64,000 nt of DNA from Ruegeria arenilitoris. Lineage in GTDB: Bacteria; Pseudomonadota; Alphaproteobacteria; Rhodobacterales; Rhodobacteraceae. Below the pieces are notes generated by a model. That model ran no database searches. It worked only from the letters and a program-made list of their open reading frames with translations, and was not told the origin of the DNA. The position numbers and the translations under genes are program-made. The stretch is taken from positions 124,001 to 188,000 of the forward strand of contig NZ_WPYP01000009.1 in the NCBI RefSeq assembly GCF_013030985.1. The letters run 5' to 3'. Positions 39,192 through 47,826 of the stretch are shown piece after piece (within the stretch, counting starts at the first letter, position 1; every line of letters starts with the position of its first letter).

Positions 39192-39728
39192 ATGCAAGTC
39201 ATCAAACGCATTCTTCTGGCTCTGCTTGTGCTTGTATTGCTGCTGATCGGGGTATCGTACCTGTTGCCCGGACGGGCCGAAGTGTCGCGCAGCATTGTCA
39301 TCGACGCCCCGCCCGCTGCCATCTTTCCCTATGTTAATTCGATGCAGGAGACCGAGAAATGGTCGCCCTGGCTGGAACGCGATCCCGCGACACAGCTGAC
39401 GTATAGCGGCCCCGAGGCCGGGGTGGGCAACGCCCTGAACTGGAGTTCGGAGCACCAGCAGGTCGGGACCGGATCGCAGGAGATCATCGAAAGCGTTCCC
39501 GATCAGACGGTCAGAACGGCGCTGGATTTTGGGTCGATGGGCACCGCCACGGCGTCGTTTGATCTGGTGCCCGAAGGTGACCGGACGCAGGTGACCTGGG
39601 GATTCGTCACCGATCTGGGGCTGAATCCGATGGCGCGATGGATGGGATTGATGATGGATGAATGGGTGGGCGGCGACTACGAACGGGGTCTGTCCAATTT
39701 GAAAGTGCTGGTCGAAACGCAGCGTTAG
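39192..39728 (+). CDS. SRPBCC-family (START-like) membrane-anchored protein
   Basis: 178 residues. One N-terminal transmembrane helix (about 6-24, ILLALLVLVLLLIGVSYLL) is followed by a polyketide-cyclase/SRPBCC domain: VSRSIVIDAPPAAIFPYVNSM (by position), then EKWSPWLERDP, a typical first-half signature. The fold has a hydrophobic cavity for lipophilic ligands, but the ligand and function are unknown. It stands alone between the carbonic anhydrase and the LacI/sugar operon. Confidence 0.82.
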   Translation: MQVIKRILLALLVLVLLLIGVSYLLPGRAEVSRSIVIDAPPAAIFPYVNSMQETEKWSPWLERDPATQLTYSGPEAGVGNALNWSSEHQQVGTGSQEIIESVPDQTVRTALDFGSMGTATASFDLVPEGDRTQVTWGFVTDLGLNPMARWMGLMMDEWVGGDYERGLSNLKVLVETQR

Positions 39729-39826
39729 CGGACTCCGCCCCTCGGTAAGTCGCCACGCTGGAATAAAAATTCTTCAAAGGCGCCAAGAAAGATGGCCAGA
39801 TTGCATCTTTTTTAACTTTTTTATTG

Positions 39827-39842
39827 CCGAAACCGGTTTCGG
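39827..39842. promoter_or_regulatory. LacI-family operator (perfect 16-bp palindrome)
   Basis: CCGAAACCGGTTTCGG is a perfect palindrome with a central CpG-containing CCGG, the hallmark of LacI-family operators (GAAACCGGTTTC core, as in alpha-glucoside regulators). It lies just upstream of the LacI-type gene and partly covers its ribosome-binding site (GGAG at 39841-39844), so the regulator very probably represses itself and the operon behind it. Confidence 0.75.
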
Positions 39843-39851
39843 AGCAAACAA

Positions 39852-40997
39852 ATGAAAAAAATGGCTACGAATCCTTCATATCCTTCGCTCGCGTCAGCGA
39901 ATCGCACCTCAGCCTCTGGCCGGGTCAAGCTGGATGAACTGGCGGCGCATCTGGGCCTGTCGAAAAGCACGGTGTCGCGGGCGCTGAACGGCTATCCCGA
40001 TATTTCCGAAGTGACGCGGAACCGAGTCGAGGTCGCTGCCCGCAAGCTGGGCTATCGGCCACTGAGCCACGCACAGGCGATCCGGACCGGGCAGGTGCGC
40101 GCCATTGCGATGGTTTTGAACAGCGAAGAGCCTGATCAACACAACCCGTTCCTGCAGGACTTTCTGGCCGGGGCCTGCGAGGCCGCCAGCAGTCTCGACT
40201 GGACGATGACCATATCCACCGCGACCTCGGAACGCGACACGCTGAAAGTGCTCAGCCGTCTGTTCGAGGAGCGCAAGGCGGACGGATTCATCCTGCCGCG
40301 AACGATGGTCAAGGATGCGCGTGTCGGGCTTTTGCGCAATCTCGAGGTGCCGCATATCCTTTATGGTCGCACCGGGTACGGGCAGCCAAACACGTGGGAG
40401 GAGACCTCGTGGTTCGATATTGCGGGCGAAACCGCCATGCGCAAGGCCGTGCTGCGGCTGGCCGGGTTCGGACATACGCGCATCGGCTATGTCGGCAGTG
40501 ATCCCAAGTTCAACTACAGCCACCTGCGCCGCGATGGCTACACCGAAGGTTTGCTTCAGGCGGGTCTGCCGCGTGATCCCGATCTGATCCGCGAAGGCGC
40601 CCGGACGCGGGAGGACGGCGCTGCGCAGGCGATGGCGCTGATGCAGCTGGATCAGCCGCCGACCGCAATTGTTTTTGCCACCGATCTGGCCGCATTGGGG
40701 TTCTGTGCAGCTGCGCAGGATCTGGGGCTCGAGATTGGCCGGGACGTCTCGGTCATCGGCTATGACGGCATTCCGGAATGCCGCTATGCGCGCCCCGCGC
40801 TGACCACGTTTGCCGTCGATTCCCGCATGGCCGGGCACCGGCTGGCAACCTTGCTGATCCGTCAGATCCGGGGCGAAGACCCTGCCACCCTGCGCGAGCT
40901 GACCGAGGCGTCTCTGGTCGAAGGGGAATCGGACGGGCCGCCATTTCTGAAACCGACGGACCTGGCGAAGAAACACACACAACTTAACAAAGAATAA
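39852..40997 (+). CDS. LacI-family transcriptional repressor of the sugar operon
   Basis: A 381-residue regulator. After a 24-residue leader, VKLDELAAHLGLSKSTVSRALNGYPDISEVTRNRVEVAARKLGYRP (by position about 25-70) is the HTH plus hinge helix. The ligand-binding domain follows to about 365, with GFGHTRIGYVG, PTAIVFATDLAALG and VSVIGYDGIPECRYARPALTTF. The start at 39852 is behind GGAG that overlaps the operator. The binding-protein gene starts 17 bases after the stop, so the regulator is the first gene of its own operon. AglR-like by operator type; the effector is unknown. Confidence 0.9.
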   Translation: MKKMATNPSYPSLASANRTSASGRVKLDELAAHLGLSKSTVSRALNGYPDISEVTRNRVEVAARKLGYRPLSHAQAIRTGQVRAIAMVLNSEEPDQHNPFLQDFLAGACEAASSLDWTMTISTATSERDTLKVLSRLFEERKADGFILPRTMVKDARVGLLRNLEVPHILYGRTGYGQPNTWEETSWFDIAGETAMRKAVLRLAGFGHTRIGYVGSDPKFNYSHLRRDGYTEGLLQAGLPRDPDLIREGARTREDGAAQAMALMQLDQPPTAIVFATDLAALGFCAAAQDLGLEIGRDVSVIGYDGIPECRYARPALTTFAVDSRMAGHRLATLLIRQIRGEDPATLRELTEASLVEGESDGPPFLKPTDLAKKHTQLNKE

Positions 40998-41014
40998 CCG
41001 GGAGGAGACCACTC

Positions 41015-42370
41015 ATGAAACTGACACCAAAAGCCGCAAGGCTGATGCTTGGATCGTCGCTGGCACTGGCGCTGACCGCACTGTCGGTGCAGGCTGACAC
41101 GATCCGGTTCTGGACCACCGAGGAACAACCCGAACGTTTGGCCAAACAGCAGGAGATGGCCGATCAGTTCAAGGCTGAAACCGGCACCACGGTCGAGGTG
41201 ATCCCTGTCACCGAAAGCGATCTGGGCACCCGCGCCACTGCCGCCTTTGCCGCGGGTGACCTTCCGGATGTGGTATATCACACACTGCAATACGCGCTGC
41301 CCTGGGCCGAGGCCGGCATTCTGGACACCGAAGCCGCCACCGAAGTGATCGAGGAATTGGGTGCCGACACCTTTGCCCCCGGCGCGCTGGCGATGGCCGC
41401 GTTCAACGGTGAAACCGCGTCCGTGCCGGTGGATGGCTGGACCCAGATGGTGGTTTATCGCAAGGACCTGTTCGACGAGGCCGGTCTGGACGCGCCCGAC
41501 AGCTTTGACGATATCCAAGCTGCGCTTGAGGCCCTGCATAACCCGCCCGAGATGTACGGCTTTGTCTCGGCCACCAAGGTCGACGAAAACTTCATGAGCC
41601 AGGTGCTGGAGCATGTCTTCCTCGCCAATGGCGTCTCGCCGGTAGGCCCCGACGGGTTCCAACCGCTGAACGAAGCCAAAACCATCGAGGTTCTGGATTT
41701 CTACAAGGCGATCTCCAAAGCGTCGCCTCCGGGTGAACTGTACTGGAAGCAATCGCGCGAGCTGTATTTCGACGGCAAGGCCGCGATGATCATCTGGTCG
41801 CCGTTCATTCTGGACGAACTGGCCGGTCTGCGTGACAGCGCCCCGCCCACCATCACCGACGACCCGACCTCGCGCGATCTGGCGGGCAAAACCGGCATCG
41901 TCACCAAACTGTCCGGCCCGTCGAACCCCGATGGCGCGGCCTGGGGTGATGTGCGTTACTTCGGTATCACCAACGATGCCGATACCGACGCGGCGATGGA
42001 GTTCGTGAAATACGCCATGGATCAGGGCTATACCCAGACGCTGTCCATCGCGCCTGAGGGTAAGTTTCCGGTCCGTCGCGGCAATGCCGACAACCCGACG
42101 GCCTTCTCGGAAGCCTGGGCAGAGCTGCCCGTGGGCGTGGACCGCAAAGCCCCGCTGGGTGAGCTTTATGAACAGGCGATGATCGACGAGATCGTCGGCG
42201 GACTGGACGTGGCTCAGCGTTGGGGCGTGGCCGAGGGGCAGCTGTCGCTGGCCTCGAAGATGATCAACTCTCAGGCCATCAACCGGATCGTGCGTCAGTA
42301 TATCGATGACGAGATTGACGCCACCGCCGCTGTTGCGGCCATGAACGAAGAGCTGGCCAAGGTTCAGTAA
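41015..42370 (+). CDS. CUT1-type ABC sugar transporter substrate-binding protein
   Basis: A 451-residue periplasmic binding protein (family 1). Residues 1-27 form a signal peptide ending SVQAD. The mature protein starts TIRFWTTEEQPERLAKQQEMADQF. GDLPDVVYHTLQYALPWAE, GWTQMVVYRKDLFDEAGLDAP and AAMIIWSPFILDELAGL are typical of extracellular oligosaccharide-binding proteins. GGGAGGAG precedes the start. Ligand inferred from the operon: an alpha-glucosyl or alpha-mannosyl small molecule. A hairpin follows the stop. Confidence 0.92.
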   Translation: MKLTPKAARLMLGSSLALALTALSVQADTIRFWTTEEQPERLAKQQEMADQFKAETGTTVEVIPVTESDLGTRATAAFAAGDLPDVVYHTLQYALPWAEAGILDTEAATEVIEELGADTFAPGALAMAAFNGETASVPVDGWTQMVVYRKDLFDEAGLDAPDSFDDIQAALEALHNPPEMYGFVSATKVDENFMSQVLEHVFLANGVSPVGPDGFQPLNEAKTIEVLDFYKAISKASPPGELYWKQSRELYFDGKAAMIIWSPFILDELAGLRDSAPPTITDDPTSRDLAGKTGIVTKLSGPSNPDGAAWGDVRYFGITNDADTDAAMEFVKYAMDQGYTQTLSIAPEGKFPVRRGNADNPTAFSEAWAELPVGVDRKAPLGELYEQAMIDEIVGGLDVAQRWGVAEGQLSLASKMINSQAINRIVRQYIDDEIDATAAVAAMNEELAKVQ

Positions 42371-42385
42371 CAAACCGGCACCTGC

Positions 42386-42403
42386 GGCGGCGTCCGCGCC
42401 GCT
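42386..42403 (+). other. Hairpin after the sugar-binding-protein gene
   Basis: GCGGCG (42387-42392) pairs with CGCCGC (42397-42402) over a TCCG tetraloop, extendable by a G-U pair, 16 bases after the stop. There is no U-run. It is probably a 3' stabiliser of the binding-protein mRNA, as also seen after the LIV binding-protein gene. Confidence 0.5.
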
Positions 42404-42427
42404 GCGCACAACCCTTCGAGGTATCCC

Positions 42428-43660
42428 ATGTCTTCGGCCACCCCACCGACCGGAACCGGGGCGTTAGCCAAACGCGAGGCGCGTCTGGCCTGGACGCTGC
42501 TTGCTCCGACCATCATCAGTGTGTCGCTGGTTGTGATCCTGCCCCTGCTGGCGATCATCTGGATCAGCTTCAAGCCCTTCACCCTGTCCGACCTGCGCCC
42601 GCCCGCACCGATCGTGCGTGAAAGCCTGCGCGGATCGGGCGACGATCTGCGGATCGAATACCGACTGCGCAACTCCAGTCAGGAGTTCGCCATCGACGGC
42701 GTGACCCTGAGTGATGTGCTGCCCGACGGTGTGATCGCCGGAGAGGTCGCCGCGCCCTGCATTCTGGACGGGCAGGACCTGTTCTGCGATTTCGGCGCGC
42801 TGGAGGGCGGCCAGCGAGAGCGTATCCGCATTCCGGTCGAATTCGATGGCGATCCGGACGCGTTCGAAGAACTGGTCGAAGCGTCTGAACCCCGCGTGAC
42901 CGGCAGCGGCCCGAGTGTCCTGACAAATTTCGAATTCAGCCTGGAAAACTTTGCCCGCGTGTTTGACGGGGACGAGTTCTGGGGCGTGCTTGGGGTCACC
43001 CTGTTCTATACCGTGTTCGGCACTATCGGCGCACTGGTCATGGGCTTGTTTGCCGCGCTGCTGCTGAACAAAAGCTTCAAGGGGCAGGGCTTCATCCGCG
43101 GCCTTTACCTGTTCCCCTATGTGGCCCCCGTCATCGCCGTCGCCTTCACCTGGGTCACGCTGTTCGATCCCTTTTCTGGTTCGGCCAATGCGCTGCTGGT
43201 GCAGATGGGGCTGAGCAGTGAGCCGATCAATTTCTTCGGGGAACGCCCCTTAGCCCTGATCATGGTCACTGTGTTCGAAATCTGGCGCTATTTCCCACTG
43301 TCCTTCCTGTTCATCCTGGCACGGATGCAGTCCATCGACTCCAGCATGTATGAGGCGGCGGATATGGATGGCGCCTCGCCGTTCCAGAAATTCTGGCTGC
43401 TGAGCATCCCGCAGCTGCTGGGCATCCTGTCGGTGCTGTTCCTGCTGCGCTTTATCTGGACGTTCAACAAGTTCGACGACATTTTCTTGCTGACCGGCGG
43501 TAATGCGGGCACCCGCACGCTGACCGTGAATGTCTATGAGCAGGCCTTTGCGGTCTCGAATATCGGGGCCGGCGCGGCGGTGGCCGTCGTGATCCTGATG
43601 TGCCTGATCGCCTTCAGCTTTGTCTTCTTCCGTTTCATCAGCCGCGAGGAGGGCCTGTGA
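42428..43660 (+). CDS. CUT1 ABC sugar permease 1 with an inserted extracytoplasmic domain
   Basis: A 410-residue permease; MalF-type CUT1 permeases without insert are about 290-310. TM1 is at about 25-45. Then follows an inserted domain, about residues 55-160, not membrane-spanning and rich in beta-like segments: LRIEYRLRNSSQEFAIDGVTLSDVLPDG (by position), a C...C pair (PCILDGQDLFC), and LEGGQRERIRIPVEF. It resembles DUF11/CARDB-type Ig-like repeats. From FEFSLENFARVF the canonical permease resumes, with YEAADMDGASPFQKFWLLSIPQL as the coupling loop. Translation is followed immediately by permease 2 (TGATG overlap). Confidence 0.9.
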   Translation: MSSATPPTGTGALAKREARLAWTLLAPTIISVSLVVILPLLAIIWISFKPFTLSDLRPPAPIVRESLRGSGDDLRIEYRLRNSSQEFAIDGVTLSDVLPDGVIAGEVAAPCILDGQDLFCDFGALEGGQRERIRIPVEFDGDPDAFEELVEASEPRVTGSGPSVLTNFEFSLENFARVFDGDEFWGVLGVTLFYTVFGTIGALVMGLFAALLLNKSFKGQGFIRGLYLFPYVAPVIAVAFTWVTLFDPFSGSANALLVQMGLSSEPINFFGERPLALIMVTVFEIWRYFPLSFLFILARMQSIDSSMYEAADMDGASPFQKFWLLSIPQLLGILSVLFLLRFIWTFNKFDDIFLLTGGNAGTRTLTVNVYEQAFAVSNIGAGAAVAVVILMCLIAFSFVFFRFISREEGL

Positions 43661-44868
43661 TGCGCAAAGGGTATATCACCGGCCCGGTATTGGGCGCGCT
43701 GTGGATGGTGGTGATCGCCACCACCATCGCGGTCACCATGTCTTTCGCCACAGGTGCTGCGTTTCGCCCGCAGGTTCTGCTGAGCCTGATCTGGGGCGCA
43801 GTGGCCGGGCTGGTCTATGTTCGCTTTCCCGCCCGCCATGCCCCGGCGCGTCTGGGCGTTGCGGCTTTGCTGGGCCTGTCCTGCCTGACCGGCTTTGGCC
43901 CGGTTCTGATCGGATCGGAAACGACGCTGCTGGCGCTGCTGGTGACGGTGATCTCGGTGGCCGTGGTGATGCATGTGTCACTGGCCGCGATTCTCAAGGA
44001 ACTGCCGTTTGCGGAACTGACTCGCCACGAATACGAAGACGCGGTGATCCGGTTCTGCACCGGCTTTGGCTATATCTTCTTCACCGCCATCGTCATCATC
44101 CCCTTCTATGTGATGGTGATGACCAGCCTGAAATCGCAGCAGGCGCTGTTGCAGAACCCGCTGGATTTTTCGGTTGATCTGAGCCAGGGCATGGCTTTGT
44201 TCCGCAGCTATACCGAGCTGTTCCGCGATTTCAATTTCGGCAGCTACCTGTTGACATCCTTCTACGTCTCGGTCCTGACCGTGTTCATCACGTTGCTGTT
44301 CAGCGTGCCGGGTGCCTATGCGGTGGCGCGATTCCGGTTTCAGGGGCAAAAAGCGTTCTCGCGCTCGATCCTGCTGATCTACATGGTACCGATGATCGTG
44401 CTGGCGTTGCCGATCTATATCGCGTTTTCGCTGACAGGCCTGCGCAACTCGATCCTTGGCATCGTCATGATTTACCCGGTCACGACGATCCCGGTCGCGC
44501 TTTACATGCTGCAAGGCTATTTCCGCGGCCTGCCGACCGAGGTGGAAGAGGCCGGTCTGATGGACGGACTGTCGCGTCTGGCGGTGATCTGGAAGATCAC
44601 CCTGCCGCTCAGCCTGCCGGCGCTGGCGTCGGTGTCGCTCTATGTCTTCATGATTGCTTGGAATGAATTCCTGCTGGCCTTCATGCTGCTGGACGACCCG
44701 TCGAAATTCACTCTGACCCGAGGTGTTACCATGCTGAACTCCTCGGAAATCCCCCGCCAACACCTGATGGCCGGTGCGGTGATTGCCACCGTTCCGATCA
44801 TGGCCCTGTTTCTGGGGCTTGAACGTTTCATGACCAAAGGCCTGACGGCAGGTTCGGTCAAAGGATGA
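43660..44868 (+). CDS. CUT1 ABC sugar permease 2 with an N-terminal membrane extension
   Basis: A 402-residue permease, compared with about 275-300 for MalG-type proteins. The first 130 or so residues hold four extra hydrophobic segments (VLGALWMVVIATTIAV, LLSLIWGAVAGLVYV, LGVAALLGLSCLTGFG, LLALLVTVISVAVVMHV). The canonical part starts near IVIIPFYVMVMTSLKSQQALLQNP. The EAA loop is EEAGLMDGLSRLAVIWKITLPLSLP and the C-terminus is typical. The frame upstream to 43600 overlaps permease 1; the ATG at 43660 overlaps its stop. It overlaps the hydrolase start by 4 bases. Confidence 0.88.
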   Translation: MRKGYITGPVLGALWMVVIATTIAVTMSFATGAAFRPQVLLSLIWGAVAGLVYVRFPARHAPARLGVAALLGLSCLTGFGPVLIGSETTLLALLVTVISVAVVMHVSLAAILKELPFAELTRHEYEDAVIRFCTGFGYIFFTAIVIIPFYVMVMTSLKSQQALLQNPLDFSVDLSQGMALFRSYTELFRDFNFGSYLLTSFYVSVLTVFITLLFSVPGAYAVARFRFQGQKAFSRSILLIYMVPMIVLALPIYIAFSLTGLRNSILGIVMIYPVTTIPVALYMLQGYFRGLPTEVEEAGLMDGLSRLAVIWKITLPLSLPALASVSLYVFMIAWNEFLLAFMLLDDPSKFTLTRGVTMLNSSEIPRQHLMAGAVIATVPIMALFLGLERFMTKGLTAGSVKG

Positions 44869-46121
44869 CAGACATGAACTACTATACGACGCCGAGTGAA
44901 TCGGCCCGCAACATCCTGATCGCAAACGATCGGGGCGGCTATACGATCCCGACCAGCGGCCTTTACCCCTATCAGTGGAACTGGGACAGCGCGGTTGCGG
45001 CGCTGGGCTTTGCCGAGTTTGATATCGACCGCGCCTGGGTCGAGCTTGAGACGTTGTTTTCGGGCCAGTGGGCGGACGGCATGGTGCCCCATATCCTGTT
45101 CCACAAGCCCGATCCGGGGTATTTCCCCGGGCCGGACGTCTGGGGCGGCTCCGGGCCGATTGCGTCCTCGGGTGTGACCCAACCGCCGCTGGCCGCCACC
45201 ATGGCGCGGCGGGTTTGGGAGAAGGATCGCGCGGTGGGTGAAGTACGCCTTCGCGCTCTGTTCCCGGCCATGCTGGCCTGGCACCGCTGGTTCATGAAAT
45301 GGCGTCTGGACGAACACGGTGCGGTCTGCACAACCCATCCATGGGAGGCCGGACGCGACAATGCGCCGGACTGGGATGGCGCGATGGCGGGGATCGATGC
45401 CTCGGACGTCGGTGAATATCAGCGCCGCGATACCAGCCATGTGAACAGCGCCGACCGGCCCACCAAATACGACTATGACCGCTATATCAAACTGGTGCAG
45501 ATCGGGCGTGAGGTTGGCTGGGATCAGCAGAAACTGCTGGCGCTCAACCCGTTCCGCGTCGCTGATCCGACCATGAGTTTCACCACCCTGCGCGCCGCCC
45601 GCGATCTGCTTGCCATCAGCGAGGAACTCGGGATCGAGGCCGAGGGCCTCAGCACCGATGTGGTCCGGCTTGAGGCCGGTGCAAAGTCGCTGTGGAACGA
45701 GGCGCTGGGCGCGTTTGACGCCCGCGATGCGCATACGGGTGAATGGGCCGAAAGCGTCTCTAACGCGAGCTATTTGTGCTGGTATGGGGGGATTGACTCC
45801 CCGCAGATGTTGGACCGGATCAAGACCGTTCTGACCACCGTGCCGCACCCGATCCCCAGCTATGACCCAAACATGCCCAAGTTCGATGAACGTCGCTATT
45901 GGCGCGGGCCGACCTGGGCCTTCATGAACATGCTGGCGGGGTTCGGACTAGCGGAAATGGGCCACGGTGTCGAAGCCGAAGCCCTGCGCCTGAAAACCGC
46001 CCGCCTGATCGCGGGCCACGGCTTTGCCGAATATTACGACCCGATCACCGGCAGTCCGGCCGGGGGCAACGCATTCACTTGGACAGCCGCCGTCTGGCTG
46101 CATTGGGCAGGGAGGAACTGA
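44865..46121 (+). CDS. GH63-related (MGH1-type) glycoside hydrolase, probable glucosyl/mannosylglycerate hydrolase
   Basis: A 418-residue cytosolic (alpha/alpha)6-barrel hydrolase with no signal peptide. [21 protein letters not shown] near the N-terminus, ending in [15 protein letters not shown] near residue 163 (candidate general-acid Asp) and [21 protein letters not shown] near the C-terminus (candidate base Glu) match the mannosylglycerate/glucosylglycerate hydrolase group of GH63. It would hydrolyse an imported alpha-glycoside to a hexose plus a small aglycone such as glycerate. Trehalase-like or other GH15/GH63 activity is the alternative. It is coupled to both neighbours by overlaps. 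Confidence 0.85.
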   Translation: MTDMNYYTTPSESARNILIANDRGGYTIPTSGLYPYQWNWDSAVAALGFAEFDIDRAWVELETLFSGQWADGMVPHILFHKPDPGYFPGPDVWGGSGPIASSGVTQPPLAATMARRVWEKDRAVGEVRLRALFPAMLAWHRWFMKWRLDEHGAVCTTHPWEAGRDNAPDWDGAMAGIDASDVGEYQRRDTSHVNSADRPTKYDYDRYIKLVQIGREVGWDQQKLLALNPFRVADPTMSFTTLRAARDLLAISEELGIEAEGLSTDVVRLEAGAKSLWNEALGAFDARDAHTGEWAESVSNASYLCWYGGIDSPQMLDRIKTVLTTVPHPIPSYDPNMPKFDERRYWRGPTWAFMNMLAGFGLAEMGHGVEAEALRLKTARLIAGHGFAEYYDPITGSPAGGNAFTWTAAVWLHWAGRN

Positions 46122-47167
46122 TGGGCAGCATCGAGCTCAAATCCGTCGAGAAATGGTTCGGCGAAGTGCAGGTGATCAAAGGCATCGACCTGCAGATCGA
46201 AGAGGGTGAGTTTGTCGTCTTCGTCGGCCCCTCGGGCTGTGGCAAATCCACCTTGTTGCGGATGATCGGCGGGCTCGAGGATATCTCGCGCGGGTCGCTC
46301 CTGATCAACGGGGACGACGTCACCGATCACCCACCGTCCAAACGCGGGCTGACCATGGTGTTCCAGTCCTATGCGCTCTATCCCCACCTGACCGTGGCCG
46401 AGAATATGGGCTTTTCGCTGAAGGTGGCAGGTGTTCCCAAGGCCGAGATAGCCGAGCGTGTGGGCAAGGCCGCCGAGGTGCTCAAGCTGGAACCTTATCT
46501 GGAACGTCGCCCCAAGGACTTGTCCGGTGGACAGCGCCAGCGCGTGGCGATCGGGCGGTCGATCGTGCGCGACCCCACCGCATTTCTGTTCGATGAACCT
46601 CTGTCCAACCTCGACGCCGCTTTGCGGGTCGAGATGCGGTACGAGATTGCCAAGCTGCACCAGAGCCTCAACCGCACTATGATCTACGTGACCCATGATC
46701 AGGTCGAAGCGATGACATTGGCCGACCGCATCGTCGTGCTGGAGTTCGGCAAAATCGCGCAGGTCGGTACACCGCGTGAGCTATACGAGCGCCCCGCCAA
46801 CCTGTTCGTGGCGCAGTTCATCGGCAGCCCGAAGATGAACGTGTTGCCCTGCACCGTCTCCGGAGACCAGTTCCAGTTGGAAAACGGCGGCAGCGGACCG
46901 TTCGACCGCACCGGCACGGCCACGATGCTGGGTATCCGTCCGGAACATATCAGCGTGGTCGAACCGGGCGCGGGCCACAGCGACGGCATGGTCGAGGTGG
47001 TCGAATACCTGGGTGCCGATATGTTCGTCATTGTCGATTGCGGCACCGAGGAGAAAGTCACCGTCCGCCTTGGCGGCGATACCGAGATCAAGGCTGGTGC
47101 CAAGATCGGCCTGCATTTCGCGCCGGAGAAGCTTCAGTTTTTTGATGAGGAGGGGCAGGCGCTGTAG
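46121..47167 (+). CDS. CUT1 ABC sugar transporter ATP-binding protein (UgpC/MsmK type)
   Basis: A 348-residue ATPase. Walker A is GPSGCGKST (near residue 37), the Q-loop [14 protein letters not shown], the signature [13 protein letters not shown], Walker [15 protein letters not shown], and the switch [13 protein letters not shown]-terminal OB-fold/TOBE domain (about 240-348) contains [11 protein letters not shown], the site for regulation or shared use by several importers. The ATG overlaps the hydrolase stop by one base (TGATG). It ends the operon that began with the LacI gene. Confidence 0.94.
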   Translation: MGSIELKSVEKWFGEVQVIKGIDLQIEEGEFVVFVGPSGCGKSTLLRMIGGLEDISRGSLLINGDDVTDHPPSKRGLTMVFQSYALYPHLTVAENMGFSLKVAGVPKAEIAERVGKAAEVLKLEPYLERRPKDLSGGQRQRVAIGRSIVRDPTAFLFDEPLSNLDAALRVEMRYEIAKLHQSLNRTMIYVTHDQVEAMTLADRIVVLEFGKIAQVGTPRELYERPANLFVAQFIGSPKMNVLPCTVSGDQFQLENGGSGPFDRTGTATMLGIRPEHISVVEPGAGHSDGMVEVVEYLGADMFVIVDCGTEEKVTVRLGGDTEIKAGAKIGLHFAPEKLQFFDEEGQAL

Positions 47168-47398
47168 GCGATCGGGGCAGGGACCGTGGGTCATACGGGC
47201 CAGAATGGGCCCCATCAGACAGGGCATTTCTGCAATATCCCGGAAGCTCAAGCTTGTAGAGGGACCATCGGCGCAACAGTACGTGGCGTTTCGAAACACA
47301 TGCCCATTTCCCGGGAGTAACGGTCAAAAGCCGGTCCGAGGTCCGAATTGGAAAGTGGCGTCCCCGAGATCGACCACTACCAACCTTTTGCTTGCATC

Positions 47399-47596
47399 TT
47401 AGCCAGGCACTTGGACCACATTGATGACGTCAACTTTGCGGTACTCAACCGCCAGAACCAGCCCTTCAAGCAATAGGACCAGAATCAGGAACAGCGCCAC
47501 GATAGCCGAACCTTCAGCGACGCGTATCAAAGTCAGTTTGGCGTTTTCATTTCTGGTCAAAAGGTAAAAACTGCCGAACACAATGAAATTCCACAA
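47399..47596 (-). CDS. Possible small membrane protein
   Basis: A 65-residue frame with one clear hydrophobic helix (GSAIVALFLILVLLLEGLVLAV, about residues 28-49) and a second weaker one at the N-terminus (FIVFGSFYLL). It begins with TTG and has no good ribosome-binding site. No family recognised. The hydrophobic periodicity and low-GC codon use fit either a small foreign gene or chance, so it is listed with low confidence. Confidence 0.3.
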   Translation of the reverse strand: MWNFIVFGSFYLLTRNENAKLTLIRVAEGSAIVALFLILVLLLEGLVLAVEYRKVDVINVVQVPG

Positions 47597-47710
47597 CTAA
47601 GTTCGGTCAGTAGGTCAGAGTATTCTGGCAAAACTATGGTGCTGAAGTAACCGTGGATGCCCGGTTGAAGCAAATTCGCATTCTTAGGTTTGCGAGATAC
47701 AACTGGCCAA

Positions 47711-47742
47711 AAAAACCCGCTGGTGGCGCAGCGGGGTTTCTC
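47711..47742 (-). terminator. Terminator downstream of the DUF4139 gene
   Basis: CCCGCTG (47716-47722) pairs with CAGCGGG (47729-47735) over a 6-base loop. On the minus strand the stem is followed by TTTTTTT, a textbook rho-independent terminator. Confidence 0.75.
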
Positions 47743-47760
47743 TTTGACCTAAAGTTGAAC

Positions 47761-47826
47761 TCAGCCTTTTTTCAGAACCTCACGGTGTAGCAGTTCGGCA
47801 ATCTTGATTGCGTTCAGTGCAGCTCC
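47761..47826 (-). pseudogene. Second, truncated copy of the 3' end of asd
   Basis: Read on the minus strand, these 66 bases encode GAALNAIKIAELLHREVLKKG and a stop, against GAALNAVQIAELLGREVLKKG plus stop at the end of the intact asd gene (49549-49614): 18 of 21 residues and about 53 of 66 bases agree by eye. Nothing of asd precedes it; the DUF4139 reading frame runs into it and stops inside it (47814) in a different frame. See the finding on element insertion at asd. Confidence 0.85.

Larger units (their letters stand above)
47168..47760. other. Intergenic stretch between the sugar operon and the DUF4139 gene
   Basis: About 600 bases, less GC-rich than the operon before it. It holds one weak small frame (47399-47596, listed separately), the minus-strand terminator of the DUF4139 gene at 47711-47742, and nothing else convincing. 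No homology to transposases was recognised in any frame. Confidence 0.5.

Noticed and set aside
47168..47760. Possible transposase or integrase remnant next to the asd-tail duplication
   Set aside because: No frame shows DDE or tyrosine-recombinase motifs; only a weak 65-residue membrane frame is present.
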